DNA of 64,000 nt from Volvox africanus (GCA_030268105.1 BSDZ01000005.1:1054001-1118000), one strand, 5' to 3'. Shown: positions 26,301 to 55,065, counted from the first letter of the stretch. A program made the numbers and translations. Notes: generated by a model not told the origin, from the sequence alone.

Positions 26301-29300
26301 AGGGAAAGGGGGGAGGGTGAATATGGAGCAGCGAGGGACAGTAACAGTCTTAGAACTCCTGATTGATATCATGTTGTATTGTGTATATTGCGTATCATTA
26401 TATGTGATATATGTATGCATTTTTCGTAAGTAATTTATTAATCCTAATACGTAATTATTATTATCGTGTACACTTAATAATACTTATAATATGTGTATTA
26501 TGCTATTTTATAATACGCATCACACAAGATAAGGTAATGTTTCAAGATTCGGTGAGATCAATACACTAAGCATTAGGACCCCTTCCCTGTGCATGTCCTC
26601 GACATAATCGATTTCCTGGCCCCTTCCTGTATGCTCTCTGTCCCCGACGAATCCAACCCTCCAGGTGACATTGCTGCGCCGCTTCCGCTACCAGCCTGGC
26701 TGCGAGTTCTTCAGGATAGACGGCGCCGTGTTGTCGAAGCAGCGCCACGAAATTATTAAGAGGTTCAACAAGAGTAAAGAATCACGGGTGAGCAGGCGGG
26801 CATGCATGCATGTATTGGTAAGGCTGGTGCGCATTCGTGCGCTATGTTCCCTCCGTTTCTGGCTTCTCGCCCGGAAGGAGAAGCCAGGAGCTGCGTGCCC
26901 TCACGCTCTCCCTGCTTCCCGCCCCTGGGGGCCCCCGCCATAATGCCATCGCGCTGCTGTCCTCTATGTGTGCTTCGCCTCCATGTGCTCCCTGGCCCCG
27001 GTCTGTCTCCTCCTCCTCGTCGTTGTCGTCGTCGTGGTCCCTCAGGTGATCCTGGTGTCGTCAAAGGCCGGCTCTTTGGGTATCAACCTCACCACGGCCT
27101 GTAGAATGGTCATCCTCGACGTGCCATGGAATCCAGTATTTAATGCGCAGGTTGGTTAAGCCACAGGGTGTGGGAGATGAGAGGCGGCCATACAGAAGGG
27201 GAAGGGGGAGGGGGAGGAAGCGTATCGGGCGGAAGGAGGGTTTCCAGAATTCCACTTGTACTACTGAAGAGGTAGGGAGGGAGGGAGGGAGAAAAGACGA
27301 AAATGGATGCTGAAGCTCAGCGCTGTAATGTACCAACCATATTACCAGTCTTTGGAGAATGGGTTGTTGGCGCGGTTATACGCGGCGGTTGGCGTCCAAT
27401 GCGCTTAGCAGGTATAACCGTAAATGGAGTGGACGGAGGGCGGCCGACGGGTTGAAGACTGCTAACGGCAGAGGGCGTACAGCCTTATGATGAAACAGGG
27501 GCAAGGGGTTACTGAATTCCATTTCCTTGTAAAATCCTCAGGAAACAGATTTTCGGAAATCGTTTGAAAACTCCGTTTCATTTCGAAAATTCAGTTTAGC
27601 CAAATAAGGAGAGGGCACAATAAGCAGCAGACCGGGGAACGGCGAAGCGGTGAGCGAGGAGAGGGAAGAGGAGGGAAAAGCGGGGAGAAGGCACGGAGGA
27701 GCGGGCGAGGTGCGGTTACATGCTAGGGTGATGATGAGGTCAGGGAAGTACTCATCGCCATGCTCTGGATAATACCATAGGTGAGCCGATGGTGGGTTTA
27801 CACAGTAAGGCATTCCAAAATTGTCTGAATGCAGGCCATCGCACGCATCTATCGCTTCGGCCAGACTCGTCCCACGTTCGTGTACCGCCTGTTGTATGCG
27901 GCTACGCTGGAAGAGCTGGTGTACGACAATAACGTGGATAAGGAGGAGTTGTTTAACAAGGTGGGAGTTGTTTTGGCGATCTCCACAAGCTTCTGAAGAG
28001 GCGGAGGGATGGAGAGGAGGGGGAGGGCAGGAGGAAAAGGGTGTGGAATGGTGGCGGCATAAAACGCGGCTTCAGAACAAGGACGCACGCACTTCCTTAG
28101 AGAGGTTACACATTGATTGATTATGTTATGTCGTGATATCGTGATACCTTCAGAAACGATATCATATTGCTCACGGTTCTAATTTCTTCCTTCCTCTGGC
28201 ATTTCGCGCACTTTGGAAACACACTTCTTCACGGCCGTGTAGGTGGTGGATAAGAAACTCGTGCGTAAGGCCCAACCGGCCGTTACGAAGCATTGGAGCT
28301 ATACGGCCCCTGAGCGGCTGCCCCCTGAGGCTGCCCGTCGCCGCCTGGAGGAGCTGGCGGACCCAGCTACAGCTGCGGGAATTGTGGCTGCAGCAGCTGC
28401 AGCTGCAGCCCCCACACGTGGCGCTACTTCTGCTGCAACAGCTGGTACAGCTGCTGGTATTGCTACAGCGACGGCGGCCGGTGCGAGTGGAGAGGCGGTG
28501 GACGCGAAGGATTACGCGCTTTTGCAGCTCGCGAAGGTAACGACAGCTGTAATTGTACTTAACGGTATGGATAAGGGCGCGGAGATTTCCGTAGGGAAGC
28601 ACGAAGACCGACTGTAGTTGTGCGAAGTTTGAAGCTGCCATGTGCGACGAAATGCCAGTCTGTGAAAACATCTGGGAAGTCTGCTGTTCTTGGTACTGCT
28701 ACTGCTATGCTACTCTTGTTCCTGCTACTGCTACTGCTACTGCTACTGCTATTCCCATGCTACTTTTGCTCCTGTTCCTGCTACTGCTACTGCCAATGCC
28801 AATGCCAATGCTACTATCCGCAGAACCCCGACATCCTGAACAATCTGGTCAACGCTTACCTCCATAAATCCAAGTTGCCGCCGGATCCTCTCGGGGTACG
28901 GAAATCTAGTTGTCAACAGACCACGCATAAGGGAGACATTTCAGCCGCTTACGCCCCAGTAGCCGGGCGAGGGAGAAACGTATTAGGAAATGGCATCGCG
29001 TGACAGGTTACGGATTTTATCTGGCCGTGGCTTCATCCCGCTATCTTGATTCTACTTTCCCCTGTCCACACCTTCCTCCCTCACCCATCCTCCATCGTCG
29101 TCAGCGAGCAAGGTGTGACAGGGGTACGCAGAAGCACAGCCGCGTGGCGCCTCTCATGTCGAAGAAGGTGTCTTCTGTTCCATGTCCAAAGTTAGCAACA
29201 AATGCAAATCTAAAACCGTTTAGTTGCGCTTATCTCTCGTACCTAACCCTCTTAATGTCCTAATCAGGCCCTCACAGCCGAGGATGTCCGTGCAGCCCGT

Positions 29301-31647
29301 CAGCAGTATCAGGCGGAGGTTGGCGGCGCCGGCGGCCGCCGACTGAGACGCCTGCGGAGAATGTCGCCGGAGTCCCTGGAGCAAGAAGCAACGGCTGGGT
29401 CAGGTGGAGTTGGAGGTGCTGCGCAGGTCGCAGGGCAGGGCCATGTGGCCGCAACGGCGGGCGCATCAGCAGCATCAGCATCAGCATCGGCGGCAGCGGC
29501 AGCGGCAGGTGCATCGGTAGGCGATGTGGATCCTTCATTGCTCGACCTGACACCCGAGGAGATGGAGGCGGAAGCGGCAAGGCAACGGGCCCACCAGCAT
29601 CAGCACCAGCACCAGCACCAGCACCAGCACCAGCAGCACCGGAGCCAGCGGGCCCAAAGCTTCCCCACCCAGGCACCCGGACCCGCACCGGCAGCTGTGG
29701 CTACGTCGGGCCCCAGCTGGAGGAGTCCGTTCCCGCCGGTTAAGGTTCCATCGGCCGGAGGTATCTTGCAGCCAGCCGTTGCACGTTCCCATGCTACCGC
29801 CACTGCAAATGCCACCACGTCAACCACTACGACTACAACTACAGCTACAGCTACAACCTCCACCGCCACCGCCACCGCCATGGCCACTGGTGCTGGCGCC
29901 GTTGGCGCTGATGCAGGGGCCAGCTTCGCCAACCTGCCGGCAGGTTTCCCTCCTCCTCCCCCTCCTCCTCCTCCCCTTCCTCCGGATGTGGCCCCCGGAG
30001 CGGACCCCTCTTCTGCACTCCATCAGTTCACTCGGGGCTTGCTGAGGGCAGTCGTGCAGCAGACCGCCCTGGCGTCACGAGCTGCCATGGGGCACGAGGG
30101 TGCTCAGGTTCTTACTACACCAGATAACGTGAACCCGCCATCAGCGCCAGCGCCAGCACTGGGCTTAGTCTCTGGGCCAGTGGCGGGAGGTCCCACTGTA
30201 CCGATGGCGCCTCGGCAGGAGGCGGAGGAGGAAGAGGAGGCGGAGGAGGAGGAGGAGGCGGAGGAGGAGGAGGCGCAGCGCCAACATCCCCCGGATGCCA
30301 AGGTTCAAGAGAGAGCAGTGCGCAGGCAGCACCGGCGCATGTCTGCACCAGAAAGACCCCCTGCACCCGGGAGTCACGGGCTTGATAGGGCGCCAGAGGT
30401 AGTCCGTCGACAGGTTCGGCCGCCGAAACACCATTTGGAAGTGCCACGCCCGGCGGCACTGCCACAAATGGCCGTCGATATCGCTGCGGCAACACCTGCA
30501 GCACCGGCAGAACCAGCAGCAAGCCCAGCGCCTCTTAAAAGGCAAAGGTGGGTCTTTGGGCGGTTGCTGTCATGTGCGTCCTTATGGCTACAGGGCGTGG
30601 CACGCCCCGGGTGGAGCTGTGGTTGGAAAGGTCGTGGTCGTGCATATTTATATATTTTTGCCTGCTATAAATATGTATATATATATAGCAGCAGAAAGCA
30701 GGCAAATAAATAAATAAATAATAAGGTAGCCATAAGGACGCACATGACAGCAAATATATATTATTATTTATTTATTTATTTGCCTGCTTTCTGCTGCATC
30801 GTTGCCCCACGTCCCCGTCGCTATGTGGTGCATCCCAAGTGGTGTACCGAACTCCCCCTCGCCCTACACCTCGTTGTGCAGGACGGAAGAAAGCCTTCCG
30901 AGAGTTTTGGGTGTGGATTCGGCGGCTAAGAGGCCGCATCAGGCTGCACAGGACCAGCCACAGCCAAAGGCGCAGCGTCCATCGAGTGTCGCCGCGTCCC
31001 CATGTACGGCAGCTACAGCAGTACCTGATCCCCACAGGGTTGGAGCTCCGTCCGCGCAGAAGCACTCAAAGGCGGCTAGCCCTCGCACTGACGGTGCTGG
31101 ACAGGACCGGCGTGCACGTCGCAGCACAGGTTTCAGCACTGATGCAGCTGCCGCCACCACCACTGCCGTCACCGCCGCCGCCGCCGCTGCTGCTGCCCCG
31201 GCTGTTGTGGATAGCGCTGGGATTGCGCCACCGGCAGCCGGAGACTTGCCCCCGGCTACCGGCAGTCCATCCATGGCCTTGCGCTCCAAGTCGCAACCCA
31301 CCAAGGTCATGGCTAAGACTGTGAGCCCCGCCAAGGCTTCCCGGGCGAGAACGGACGGCCCCACGACATCTGCGGCGGTAGCAGGGGCTGTGGCGGCTAC
31401 TGGAGCTGCGGCCAGCCCTGGTGGTGCCGCCGGCAATGGCGCTGGTGGCAGCGGCAGCCCGAGCTTAAGACGTGAAACGCCCCGTCGGCGCGCAGCCGCT
31501 GGGAGGACTCCTCAAGGTGGAGGCGGCGGCAGCGGCGACGTCGAGCGCCATCAGATGACCCGAAAGGGAGTACCTGCACTGCATCTGCTTCGCAGGGTAT
31601 CGGCGCCGGAAGTAATTAATTTGGTTGACAGCGACGAAGGGAGTTGA
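5336..31647 (+). CDS. ATRX: ATRX-type SNF2 family chromatin remodelling ATPase, about 37 exons
   Basis: A nuclear DNA-dependent ATPase of the Rad54/ATRX branch of SNF2 proteins, which remodel or deposit nucleosomes. The model starts at ATG 5336 and stops at TGA 31645-31647, with about 3,050 residues. The helicase lies near residues 1650-2250 and has LKAHQINGLRFMWEN, MGLGKT, DEAH, LTGYPLQNN, VFSQSL, SSKAGSLGINL and YRFGQT. The opening and the YRFGQT form match ATRX rather than other SNF2 groups. Main exon ends: 5336-6325, 7749-7838, 8123-8369, 8875-9268, 9878-10020, 10405-10485, 10573-10775, 11196-12366, 13007-13090, 13954-14027, 15542-15738, 16271-16491, 16827-16950, 17489-17798, 18814-18909, then as listed in the block entries. 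Phases agree at nearly every junction. Unsolved: exons between 6325 and 7749, the 5' edge of the exon ending 21377, and a short exon between 21740 and 22340. The long flanks are alga-specific. Confidence 0.85.
7925..8012. repeat. AT-rich palindromic microsatellite
   Basis: A run of TATA, ACATA and TGTATA units in the intron before exon 8123-8369. Similar tracts lie at 10097-10160 and 17012-17115 in other introns of the same gene. They are short and could fold as hairpins. I see no protein or element attached to them. Confidence 0.7.
8488..8560 (+). repeat. dispersed repeat family 3, short copy
   Basis: This intronic segment reads ATCCAGGATCATCAGGAAAT, then GGACATCTTCTGATCG and GGCCTTT. The same order of blocks occurs at 13745-13815, and related ones at 13131-13230 and 15773-15880. 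It is a fragment. The full unit seems to run from CTGGGGTGTCTACG to ATAACAGAGATACAACAG. Confidence 0.55.
12709..12803 (+). repeat. dispersed repeat family 2, copy 1
   Basis: An intronic segment with TCGTACAT, AAGGTGCAGAAGCACC and CAGCATCTCGAGAGGC followed by TTTGCGGCTCTCAAC. The same blocks in the same order occur at 20690-20785. A diverged version with inserted sequence is at 23438-23625. AGGTGC and GCACC can pair as a short stem. No coding content is visible. Confidence 0.7.
13131..13230 (+). repeat. dispersed repeat family 3, longer copy
   Basis: Reads CTGGGGTGTCTACGAGTAGT, TCCAGGATGGACCGTGTATC, CGATCGGGCCT and CAGAGATACAACAG. The copy at 15773-15880 matches all of these blocks with a few changes and extra bases. 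It sits just downstream of exon 13007-13090 of the ATRX-like gene. No terminal inverted repeats are seen. Confidence 0.65.
13745..13815 (+). repeat. dispersed repeat family 3, partial copy
   Basis: Shares CATCTTCCGATCGGGCCT and TTTGGCGGATA with the other copies and repeats the TTTGGCGGATA block twice (near 13780 and 13806). It lies in the intron before exon 13954-14027. Confidence 0.6.
14280..14342. repeat. hexanucleotide microsatellite (GCACAT)n
   Basis: About ten units of the hexamer GCACAT, with ACATAG variants, in an intron of the ATRX-like gene. The open frames crossing it in both directions are artefacts of the repeat. Confidence 0.8.
14801..14862. repeat. inverted repeat hairpin, 23-bp arms
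   Basis: Arm 14801-14823 and arm 14840-14862 are complementary at 22 of 23 positions around a 16-bp spacer. The core of each arm is CGGCGCTCTGCTGCTG or its complement. The segment is absent from copy 1 of the surrounding repeat family, so it is an insertion or local rearrangement. Confidence 0.8.
15042..15159. mobile_element. MITE-like element, 118 bp, nested in repeat family 1
   Basis: The element starts CCCTGCCAACTA and ends TAGTTGGCAGGG. The inverted similarity continues inward for about 28 bp (GCTGGGCTAATTA against TAATTAGCCCAGC). The interior repeats TCTGGCAGGCCTGGCAGG. It has no coding capacity, as expected for a non-autonomous DNA element. The aligned copy of the host repeat at 20-320 lacks it. 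No clear target-site duplication is seen, so the superfamily is open. Confidence 0.7.
15773..15880 (+). repeat. dispersed repeat family 3, full-length-like copy
   Basis: Contains CTGGGGTGTCTACGGGTAGT, ATCCAGGATGGACCGTGTAT, CATCTTCTGATCAGGCCT, TTTGGCGGATATAACAGAG and ATACAACAG in order. This is the most complete copy in the window. It lies in the intron after exon 15542-15738. Confidence 0.65.
18077..18690 (+). repeat. imperfect tandem duplication, unit about 309 bp
   Basis: Two head-to-tail copies, about 18077-18385 and 18386-18690, both begin AACCATGGTATCT and share CACCCGTGGCCA, CTGGCAGTCCCTA, GACTTCTCCGAAATCA and CAGCACCCACCACCAGCATC in the same order. They lie within the intron 17799-18813 of the ATRX-like gene. 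The copies differ at many positions. No protein is conserved between them, so this is a non-coding satellite-like or element-derived duplication. Confidence 0.8.
20690..20785 (+). repeat. dispersed repeat family 2, copy 2
   Basis: Matches 12709-12803: TCGTACATTTACG, AAGGTGCAGAAGCACC, CAGCATCTCGAGAGGC and TTTTGCGGCTCTCAAC. It lies in the intron before exon 20881-21012. Confidence 0.7.
23438..23625 (+). repeat. dispersed repeat family 2, diverged and interrupted copy 3
   Basis: AAGGTGCTGAAGCACC at the left and CAGCATCTCGAGAGGCCTTT at the right match copies 1 and 2, but about 130 bp separate them here instead of a few bases. The left part can pair with nearby sequence (GTACAACATGG against CCATGTTGTAC). 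It lies in the intron before exon 23726-23935. Confidence 0.5.
24655..24692. repeat. hexanucleotide microsatellite (CTATGC)n
   Basis: Six to seven tandem copies of CTATGC in an intron of the ATRX-like gene. Confidence 0.8.
25632..27960 (+). other. ATRX-like gene, SNF2 C-terminal helicase lobe
   Basis: Exon 25632-25911 is an Ala/Gly/Glu-rich insertion between the lobes. Exons 26215-26284, 26665-26787, 27046-27150 and 27835-27960 then give motif IV (KLVVFSQSLKVLDALQ), the substrate-tracking block FFRIDGAVLSKQRHEIIKRF, motif V (SSKAGSLGINLTTACRMVIL) with DVPWNP, and motif VI (ARIYRFGQTRPTFVYRLL) with the arginine fingers. All junctions are phase-consistent GT-AG introns. All motifs needed for ATP hydrolysis are intact, so the enzyme should be active. 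Confidence 0.9.
26009..26049. repeat. tetranucleotide microsatellite (CTAC)n
   Basis: About nine copies of CTAC in the intron before exon 26215-26284. Confidence 0.8.
28690..28812. repeat. interrupted (CTGCTA)n and (CCAATG)n microsatellite
   Basis: Irregular CTGCTA and CTGCTC units followed by three CCAATG-like units, directly upstream of the acceptor of exon 28824-28895. The pyrimidine-rich strand may serve as the polypyrimidine tract of that acceptor. Confidence 0.65.
30564..30798. repeat. two interleaved perfect inverted repeats in an intron
   Basis: Arm A at 30564-30591 (TTGCTGTCATGTGCGTCC and on) pairs perfectly with arm A' at 30726-30753. Arm B at 30687-30725 (AGCAGAAAGCAGGCAAATAA and on) pairs with arm B' at 30761-30797 over about 37 bp. 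The order is A, B, A', B', so the two stems cannot both form as simple nested hairpins. A third short pair, TTTGCCTGCT at 30658 and AGCAGGCAAA at 30697, overlaps B. The whole lies in the intron 30548-30881. Confidence 0.85.
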
Positions 31648-34600
31648 GAGATATTCATGGGGTACGTTTTGATACGTCGGGGTACGTTTTGATACGTCGG
31701 GGTACGTTTTGATCTTAATCTTGGTTTGGGTTTTGGAGCTGATAAAGAATGTTTGCGCGGGTATGTGCTGTTTCCGTGTTCTAACGCGAAGCAGTGAAGC
31801 GGCGAATACTTAAGTTGGGTGCTGCGTGCTGTGTTTCCCGGCAGCAGAGCTTAGCGTTATGACCCCGGTATAATGGAGCGGTTGGGGCGGAGACGGTTGG
31901 TTAGGGCAGCTGTGCGCAGAGGTACATTGATGCGCCGCCGGTGCATTTCTTCCATCGTATTGCTAACAGACAGGTACAGTACGGACAGGTGCGGTACAGA
32001 CGGGTGCAGTACGGACAGGTGAGGCTTATATTGGGGTTTTGGAGTTTATTCTGAAATAGAGAGAGGCCACGGGTTCTCACAAATCCCAACCAAACACGTT
32101 GAGATTTCACCGCTACTGATATATGTATTCGTGTGTTGGGTCTCGTCCGTTGCTGTTATGTAGTGTTTGTTTGTTTGTAGAAAGCGCACTAGGCATACTG
32201 TCGTAGTTATACGTAGCCATAGCTGTGCACTGAACATAACAGATCGACGTACCACGGCATCCTGGTGCGTATACGGAACGTGTTGGCGTTTGAGCCACAG
32301 CAGGTGGCGGTTAGGGGCCTCGCACATTGCAGTGCATGGGCGTTAACAGTCCTTGCACAGGCACTGTACACTCATACGGCACCGAAATGCACACCCTGAG
32401 GCGGATTTTGAGACCCTCTATACATTGTGTTGCCTCGCCGCGCACGAGTGTTGTCCTTACACGTGTAGATGACCTGATGATTACTACCTGTGCATCATCT
32501 TATGACCACATTGACTCAAGTTAATTCAATTCAAGGAATGCGTGAAGGGTGCAGGCTTTACCAGTGTAGCTTAGATAGATATCAGGCAGGGCGTCTGATG
32601 CATCATCCGTGTGCATCGACGGAGAGCGGGGGGCTGGGGGTATTCCGTGTCGTTCACTGCACATGTCACATTGTTTGATGCCCCTGCTTTGTTTTCACAG
32701 CCATGATGAGATGGCATATTGAAACGGAAGAGCGCAAGCCGAGGGGAGCATCGAGCTGCTCTGGTAGAGCTGGAGCTGGTCGTGCTTGTCAAGGGACATG
32801 GCGGGGGACCTCAGTCTACCCTGGAACGATGTGGTCGGAACGACGTAAGAGGTAAGAGGTAATACAATGCAGTGCTCAGGTTATGTGGCTTGGCCCACTC
32901 CTTGGCGGCCCACTCCCGTGCGAGTGGTAGGTAAATTACTGAAACACATACCTGCATGGAGACCTAAGAACGACGCAAGTACTGTGTGGATTTGTGGGTG
33001 TGTGGGTGTGGAAGTGCTCGCTTCGCATGAAGCTGCTGATAGTGGGAAATCTCTTTCACAGTGAACCCGTTGGAGTGTTATTTCTTCACCACTTCGTCAT
33101 GTTTTTTCAATATCGGCTATTATGCCGCTGTTGGCCGAGAGGCTGCACAGGACGGAAGTTGGGGATGTGGCTTTCCTAGTGACTGGCGGGCAATTACCCG
33201 AAGCTGTTGGCATCTCTATACGTGGAGGTGGCTTTCTTTTCCTAGAATGACGAGGATGGTTGTCACATTCGGGGTGGTGAGGGTGGTGCTGGCACCGTGG
33301 ACCAAACACCGTGCCGTTCTCCGGGAGTCATACATGCAACTGATGCCCCTGTGGACCAAAGTGGTGATTATACGTTGTCGGGGAATATTCAACGTTGGAG
33401 TTTGACCAGAAAAATAAATGGCAGTTTATCAAAGACAGGGCTATACATCTTGAGCAAGCGGCTCAGCGCCCGAACGAACGACACGATTCGACATTACGCA
33501 AGGGGTTTTCCCCACATGCCTCGAGTCCTATGGCCGAGTCCCAAACCCAGACAATCCATTGAAGGCGTACCATAAATGTACATATATACATACTACATAT
33601 GCTCACATGCCTTCAGGAACGAGAGTCCTAGTAGCGGCTGCACCGCACGGCCAACTGCATAAAATGATCTTGCAGCAATACGGTTTCGATATCATACAAT
33701 TCCCCATCCGGTTCCATTCGCTGCCATTGCCGGCTGTTTCCCGGGGCCTTTCAAGACCCCCTCGCTCACACGACCTAATATCCTTAACCAACAACCACCT
33801 CCCTACGAACCGTCATCGACATTGAGCACCCCCACCACACGCATGTGGGCGTGAATTAATAATTCAGCAACGATTCGGCCAGGGAGTCTTCCTAGGAGAG
33901 ATAGATACGTAGACACTGCAATCCATGGCTGCGCAAACCTAACGATTGCCATGCCATCTGATGCTGCTTTAGAAGGTTCCCTCAGGGACTTCTGCTAGCG
34001 AAGATGAATCGTGAAAACGGTTGTAGGGCCTTCACCATCCAGAAGACCGGAACTCGTTCAGCTAGGAAGCCGATAGCCGAACTCGTTCAGCTAGGAAGCT
34101 ACGAGGTTGCCGTATGTTGCCGTATTGTGCCTGGCTCTATCCTATGTATTACGCGTAACGGCACAGGAAATGCGCGTGCACTCCATATGAAGAGCAACAT
34201 GTCAGAATGATATCTACTGTGGCCGCCATTGGGTGATTGGTTCATGGATCAGTCACAACCGATGTAAAACTGTTAACGATCAAACGGTCAGCATTTTATG
34301 TCATTTGTTCATTCGGAATTCACCATAACGAGTCCTTGAGCTATTTAGCCAATCGTATAATGTCGTAACATCACCGTGAATGTTGCACCAACATACACAT
34401 GCACACACAGCCTCTGTGATAGTCGGGCAGTGATGTTAGGAACGATCCAGTCGAGAGTGTACAAGAGTGTTGACCCTTGCTCAGAGGGATGCCGCTGGGC
34501 GCTGTGGCGCCCATCTGCCCTCGACTTGTCCATCCATCCGTCCATCCCTCCGTCCTCATCATGCGCGGAGTAGTGGGAGAGAGTAAATCACATTGCCGCC

Positions 34601-36797
34601 ACGAACAATACGTGTCGTCCTCATCACGGTTCCTTTCACGACTTGGCGTATGGCCACAACAGCAAGGAGCCAGCCATATCATGACGAGTTAAAACGTACG
34701 TCATTTGCTTTTAGTAGAACGGTAATTTGTCGTAGCAGCCGGGATGCAGATCTCGTCATTCCCATCTCCACCTCTTACATTACCGACGCCGCATGAACAT
34801 GAAGTGCATGCCACGTGGAGACATGGGTTTCGGCTACACGCGCATACATGTACCAGCGATAGCAGCGACCGGCTAACGACCGACCCTAACCGGTGTCAAT
34901 GGCGCTAAGACTGTTAAGACCGGTTGGTTCCGGTGACGATGGGCACGAGAACATAGAGTACGGATGTTATGCGTGCAGTTACGGCAAAGAAGTGAAAGAT
35001 CGTCTGCAGGAGCTGTAATGATGGCGATGATGATGGTGATGGCTGCCTACGTACTTGGAAGATGTTTAATCGTACGCGCCAGTGCCGCAGGAAATCAGCA
35101 TGGACCGATCCCACTCTTTGACAGGACTGCAAATCTACAACCAAGGGCATGATGGCGTTGGTTGTGGATTAGTGATTTGCAACCATGTCGTTTCCCTCGT
35201 CTTTCAAGCTCAATGTAATATGTAGAAGGGGATGGGCCAACAATACATTTCCCTTTTCCGATCTACGGCACATCGGCGTGCCTCGTTTTGAGAGCCACAT
35301 AACGGACACAACGAACCTCAGAAACAAACCTACACGACCTACATGATCTTATCACCCTCATTACCCCCAACATCCATCCATCCATCTATCCAAATGTCGG
35401 GATGCAGACACTAACCCCCCCCCCGTAAAGTCAGAGTCCAATTTCCATGTCCAGGTTAGTTGGGTCGTTGGTGACTAGGCCACAGCTGTACACGTACGGG
35501 TACAACTCTTGCCGCGCTATCAGCATGCCCACCAGGCTTGGCGGGGCTTTCCTCTTCCCCTCCGTCTCTCCCCGTACGTAAGAACTTAGATGAATATTTC
35601 TAGCAAGCAATCCCCGCGTACGTAATGAAAGGGGCCACTAGTGGCAAATTTTCTGGCAGCCAAGCACCGCAGCCCTGTTACTGTTCATCAAGATCTCTCA
35701 TCCTCTCAAGCCAACGCAATCTTTCCGCTCGTGCAAGCGCAAAAGTACACATCGCCGCCACCTCGAAACAGGTCGGGGGGGTTGATGTGATTCCAGAGGG
35801 TTGGGGGAGGGAAATTGGAAAACAGCAGATGGGCCCGAATAGGACAACAAAAAGGAAACGAAGGCCAGGGCGGACAAACCAGAGGTGAATAACGCTGGTG
35901 GGTAAGATAAGTACTCCACCGACGGCCGTACGTGTGACACACCACGTAATTACGCGCACGCGCATTCTTTGTGGAAGAAATTACTCGCATTATGTTGGCC
36001 CGCCCAAGTTGGTTCTCTCTCTGCGTTCAAAGGCTGTTGCGCCTCCGTGATGCCAGGAACGAACACAATCTTGTGACCTTTGCAATAGATTGGAAGCAAA
36101 CGTTTGTATGATCGCCAGATGATCTCCATTCTTCTTCTTCTTCTTCTTGTGTTGCATTTTGCATTTCTTTCCAAACGACCCAACCCTTCCAAACCTTTCA
36201 GGCGAGATGATCGCACACAGAACATAAGCATAAGGCAATAAACCGGTGCCGTGGCAGGTATCGCTTCCGCAATGCCTGAGGATTTGTCTAATTGAATACG
36301 TGTCAGAAACAACAACTTCTGCAGCTTGGACAGGAGACCGAAATACGCCTGGCCATGGGTATACTACTGCAAAGGGGATCATCAAGTGTCCGCCGTCGTC
36401 AGTAGTAACAATTATAATAAGAAAACAACATGAAAAAGAGTAGATTGCGGTGCGCAGAAACATAAGAAAGTACGCTATGTCGCAACGCGACCAACCTTTC
36501 CAGTTCACTCTCTATCAAAAATCATTTTTTGAAGTTTGAAAATGACAGCTGTAGCGCGCGCGGCAGATGGCCACGACTCTGTGTCTGATGTCTGTTTCAA
36601 CTTCATCCCAGCGCATAGGCGACTATGTGAACAAACCGAGTATAAGACGCAAGAAGTACAGGCAGGCAAGGAGGACCGTTTCAGATGTCATAAGCGGCCA
36701 TTTCCAATTCGCTCGCTCTACTTAACAGCGCTCCGCTCTCCTGTGGTAAACGTCTCGCTCTCGCCGCCAGCCCCACTCCGGCTGGACGCGTCAGCCT
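31648..36797. other. intergenic region between convergent genes
   Basis: About 5.1 kb holds the 3' UTRs of the ATRX-like gene and of the - strand EF-hand gene. Short direct repeats occur: variants of ACGGACAGGT at 31970-32025 and the 20-mer AACTCGTTCAGCTAGGAAGC twice, at 34051 and 34080. I see no coding exon, RNA gene or element with termini. Open frames of 60-170 codons here lack coding-like composition and splice partners. Confidence 0.5.
31658..31714 (+). repeat. 20-bp minisatellite, about 2.8 units
   Basis: The unit GGGGTACGTTTTGATACGTC is repeated just after the stop codon of the ATRX-like gene, so it lies in the 3' UTR. The last unit is incomplete. Confidence 0.85.
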
Positions 36798-54807
<18,010 letters not shown>

Positions 54808-55065
54808 GGCACCGCAGGATGAACGATGGACGGTTACTTCCGTTGTCAATGCTTAGGTTTTGGCTGGAATAGGTTTTGGTTCGGTTAGAAAGAAAAGCAA
54901 CCTTCTCACGGTATTACTTCTTCCTTCCTATTCTCTTACACATATATCGCTCATCTCAACAGGATCAGTGAAGACTTTCCAGGAGCACAGCACCACGCTT
55001 CGTGGCGGCATGCTGCAAATCTGAGACCTAAGGCGTACTGAAGAAAACAAATCCCTCATCACTTC
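54808..55065. promoter_or_regulatory. presumed divergent promoter region
   Basis: The interval between the start of the - strand EF-hand gene and the first possible ATG of the + strand candidate gene. If both genes are real it is a compact bidirectional promoter of about 260 bp. I see no clear TATA box or other defined motif. Confidence 0.3.

Larger units (their letters stand above)
28243..31647 (+). other. ATRX-like gene, C-terminal low-complexity tail
   Basis: Exons 28243-28536, 28824-28895, 29268-30547 and 30882-31647. After a conserved helical piece (KKLVRKAQPAVTKHWSYT and NPDILNNLVNAYLHKSKLPP), the protein becomes an Ala/Gly/Gln/Glu-rich tail of about 680 residues. It has a poly-His-Gln run near 29595-29640, a poly-Pro run near 29950 and a Glu block near 30220-30275. 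The last residues read EVINLVDSDEGS before the stop at 31645-31647. This resembles a SUMO-interacting motif, a hydrophobic core followed by acidic and Ser residues. The intron 30548-30881 holds interleaved inverted repeats. Confidence 0.8.

Noticed and set aside
33061..33405. Open frame of 114 codons between the two large genes
   Set aside because: No family resemblance, no coding-like composition and no splice partners.
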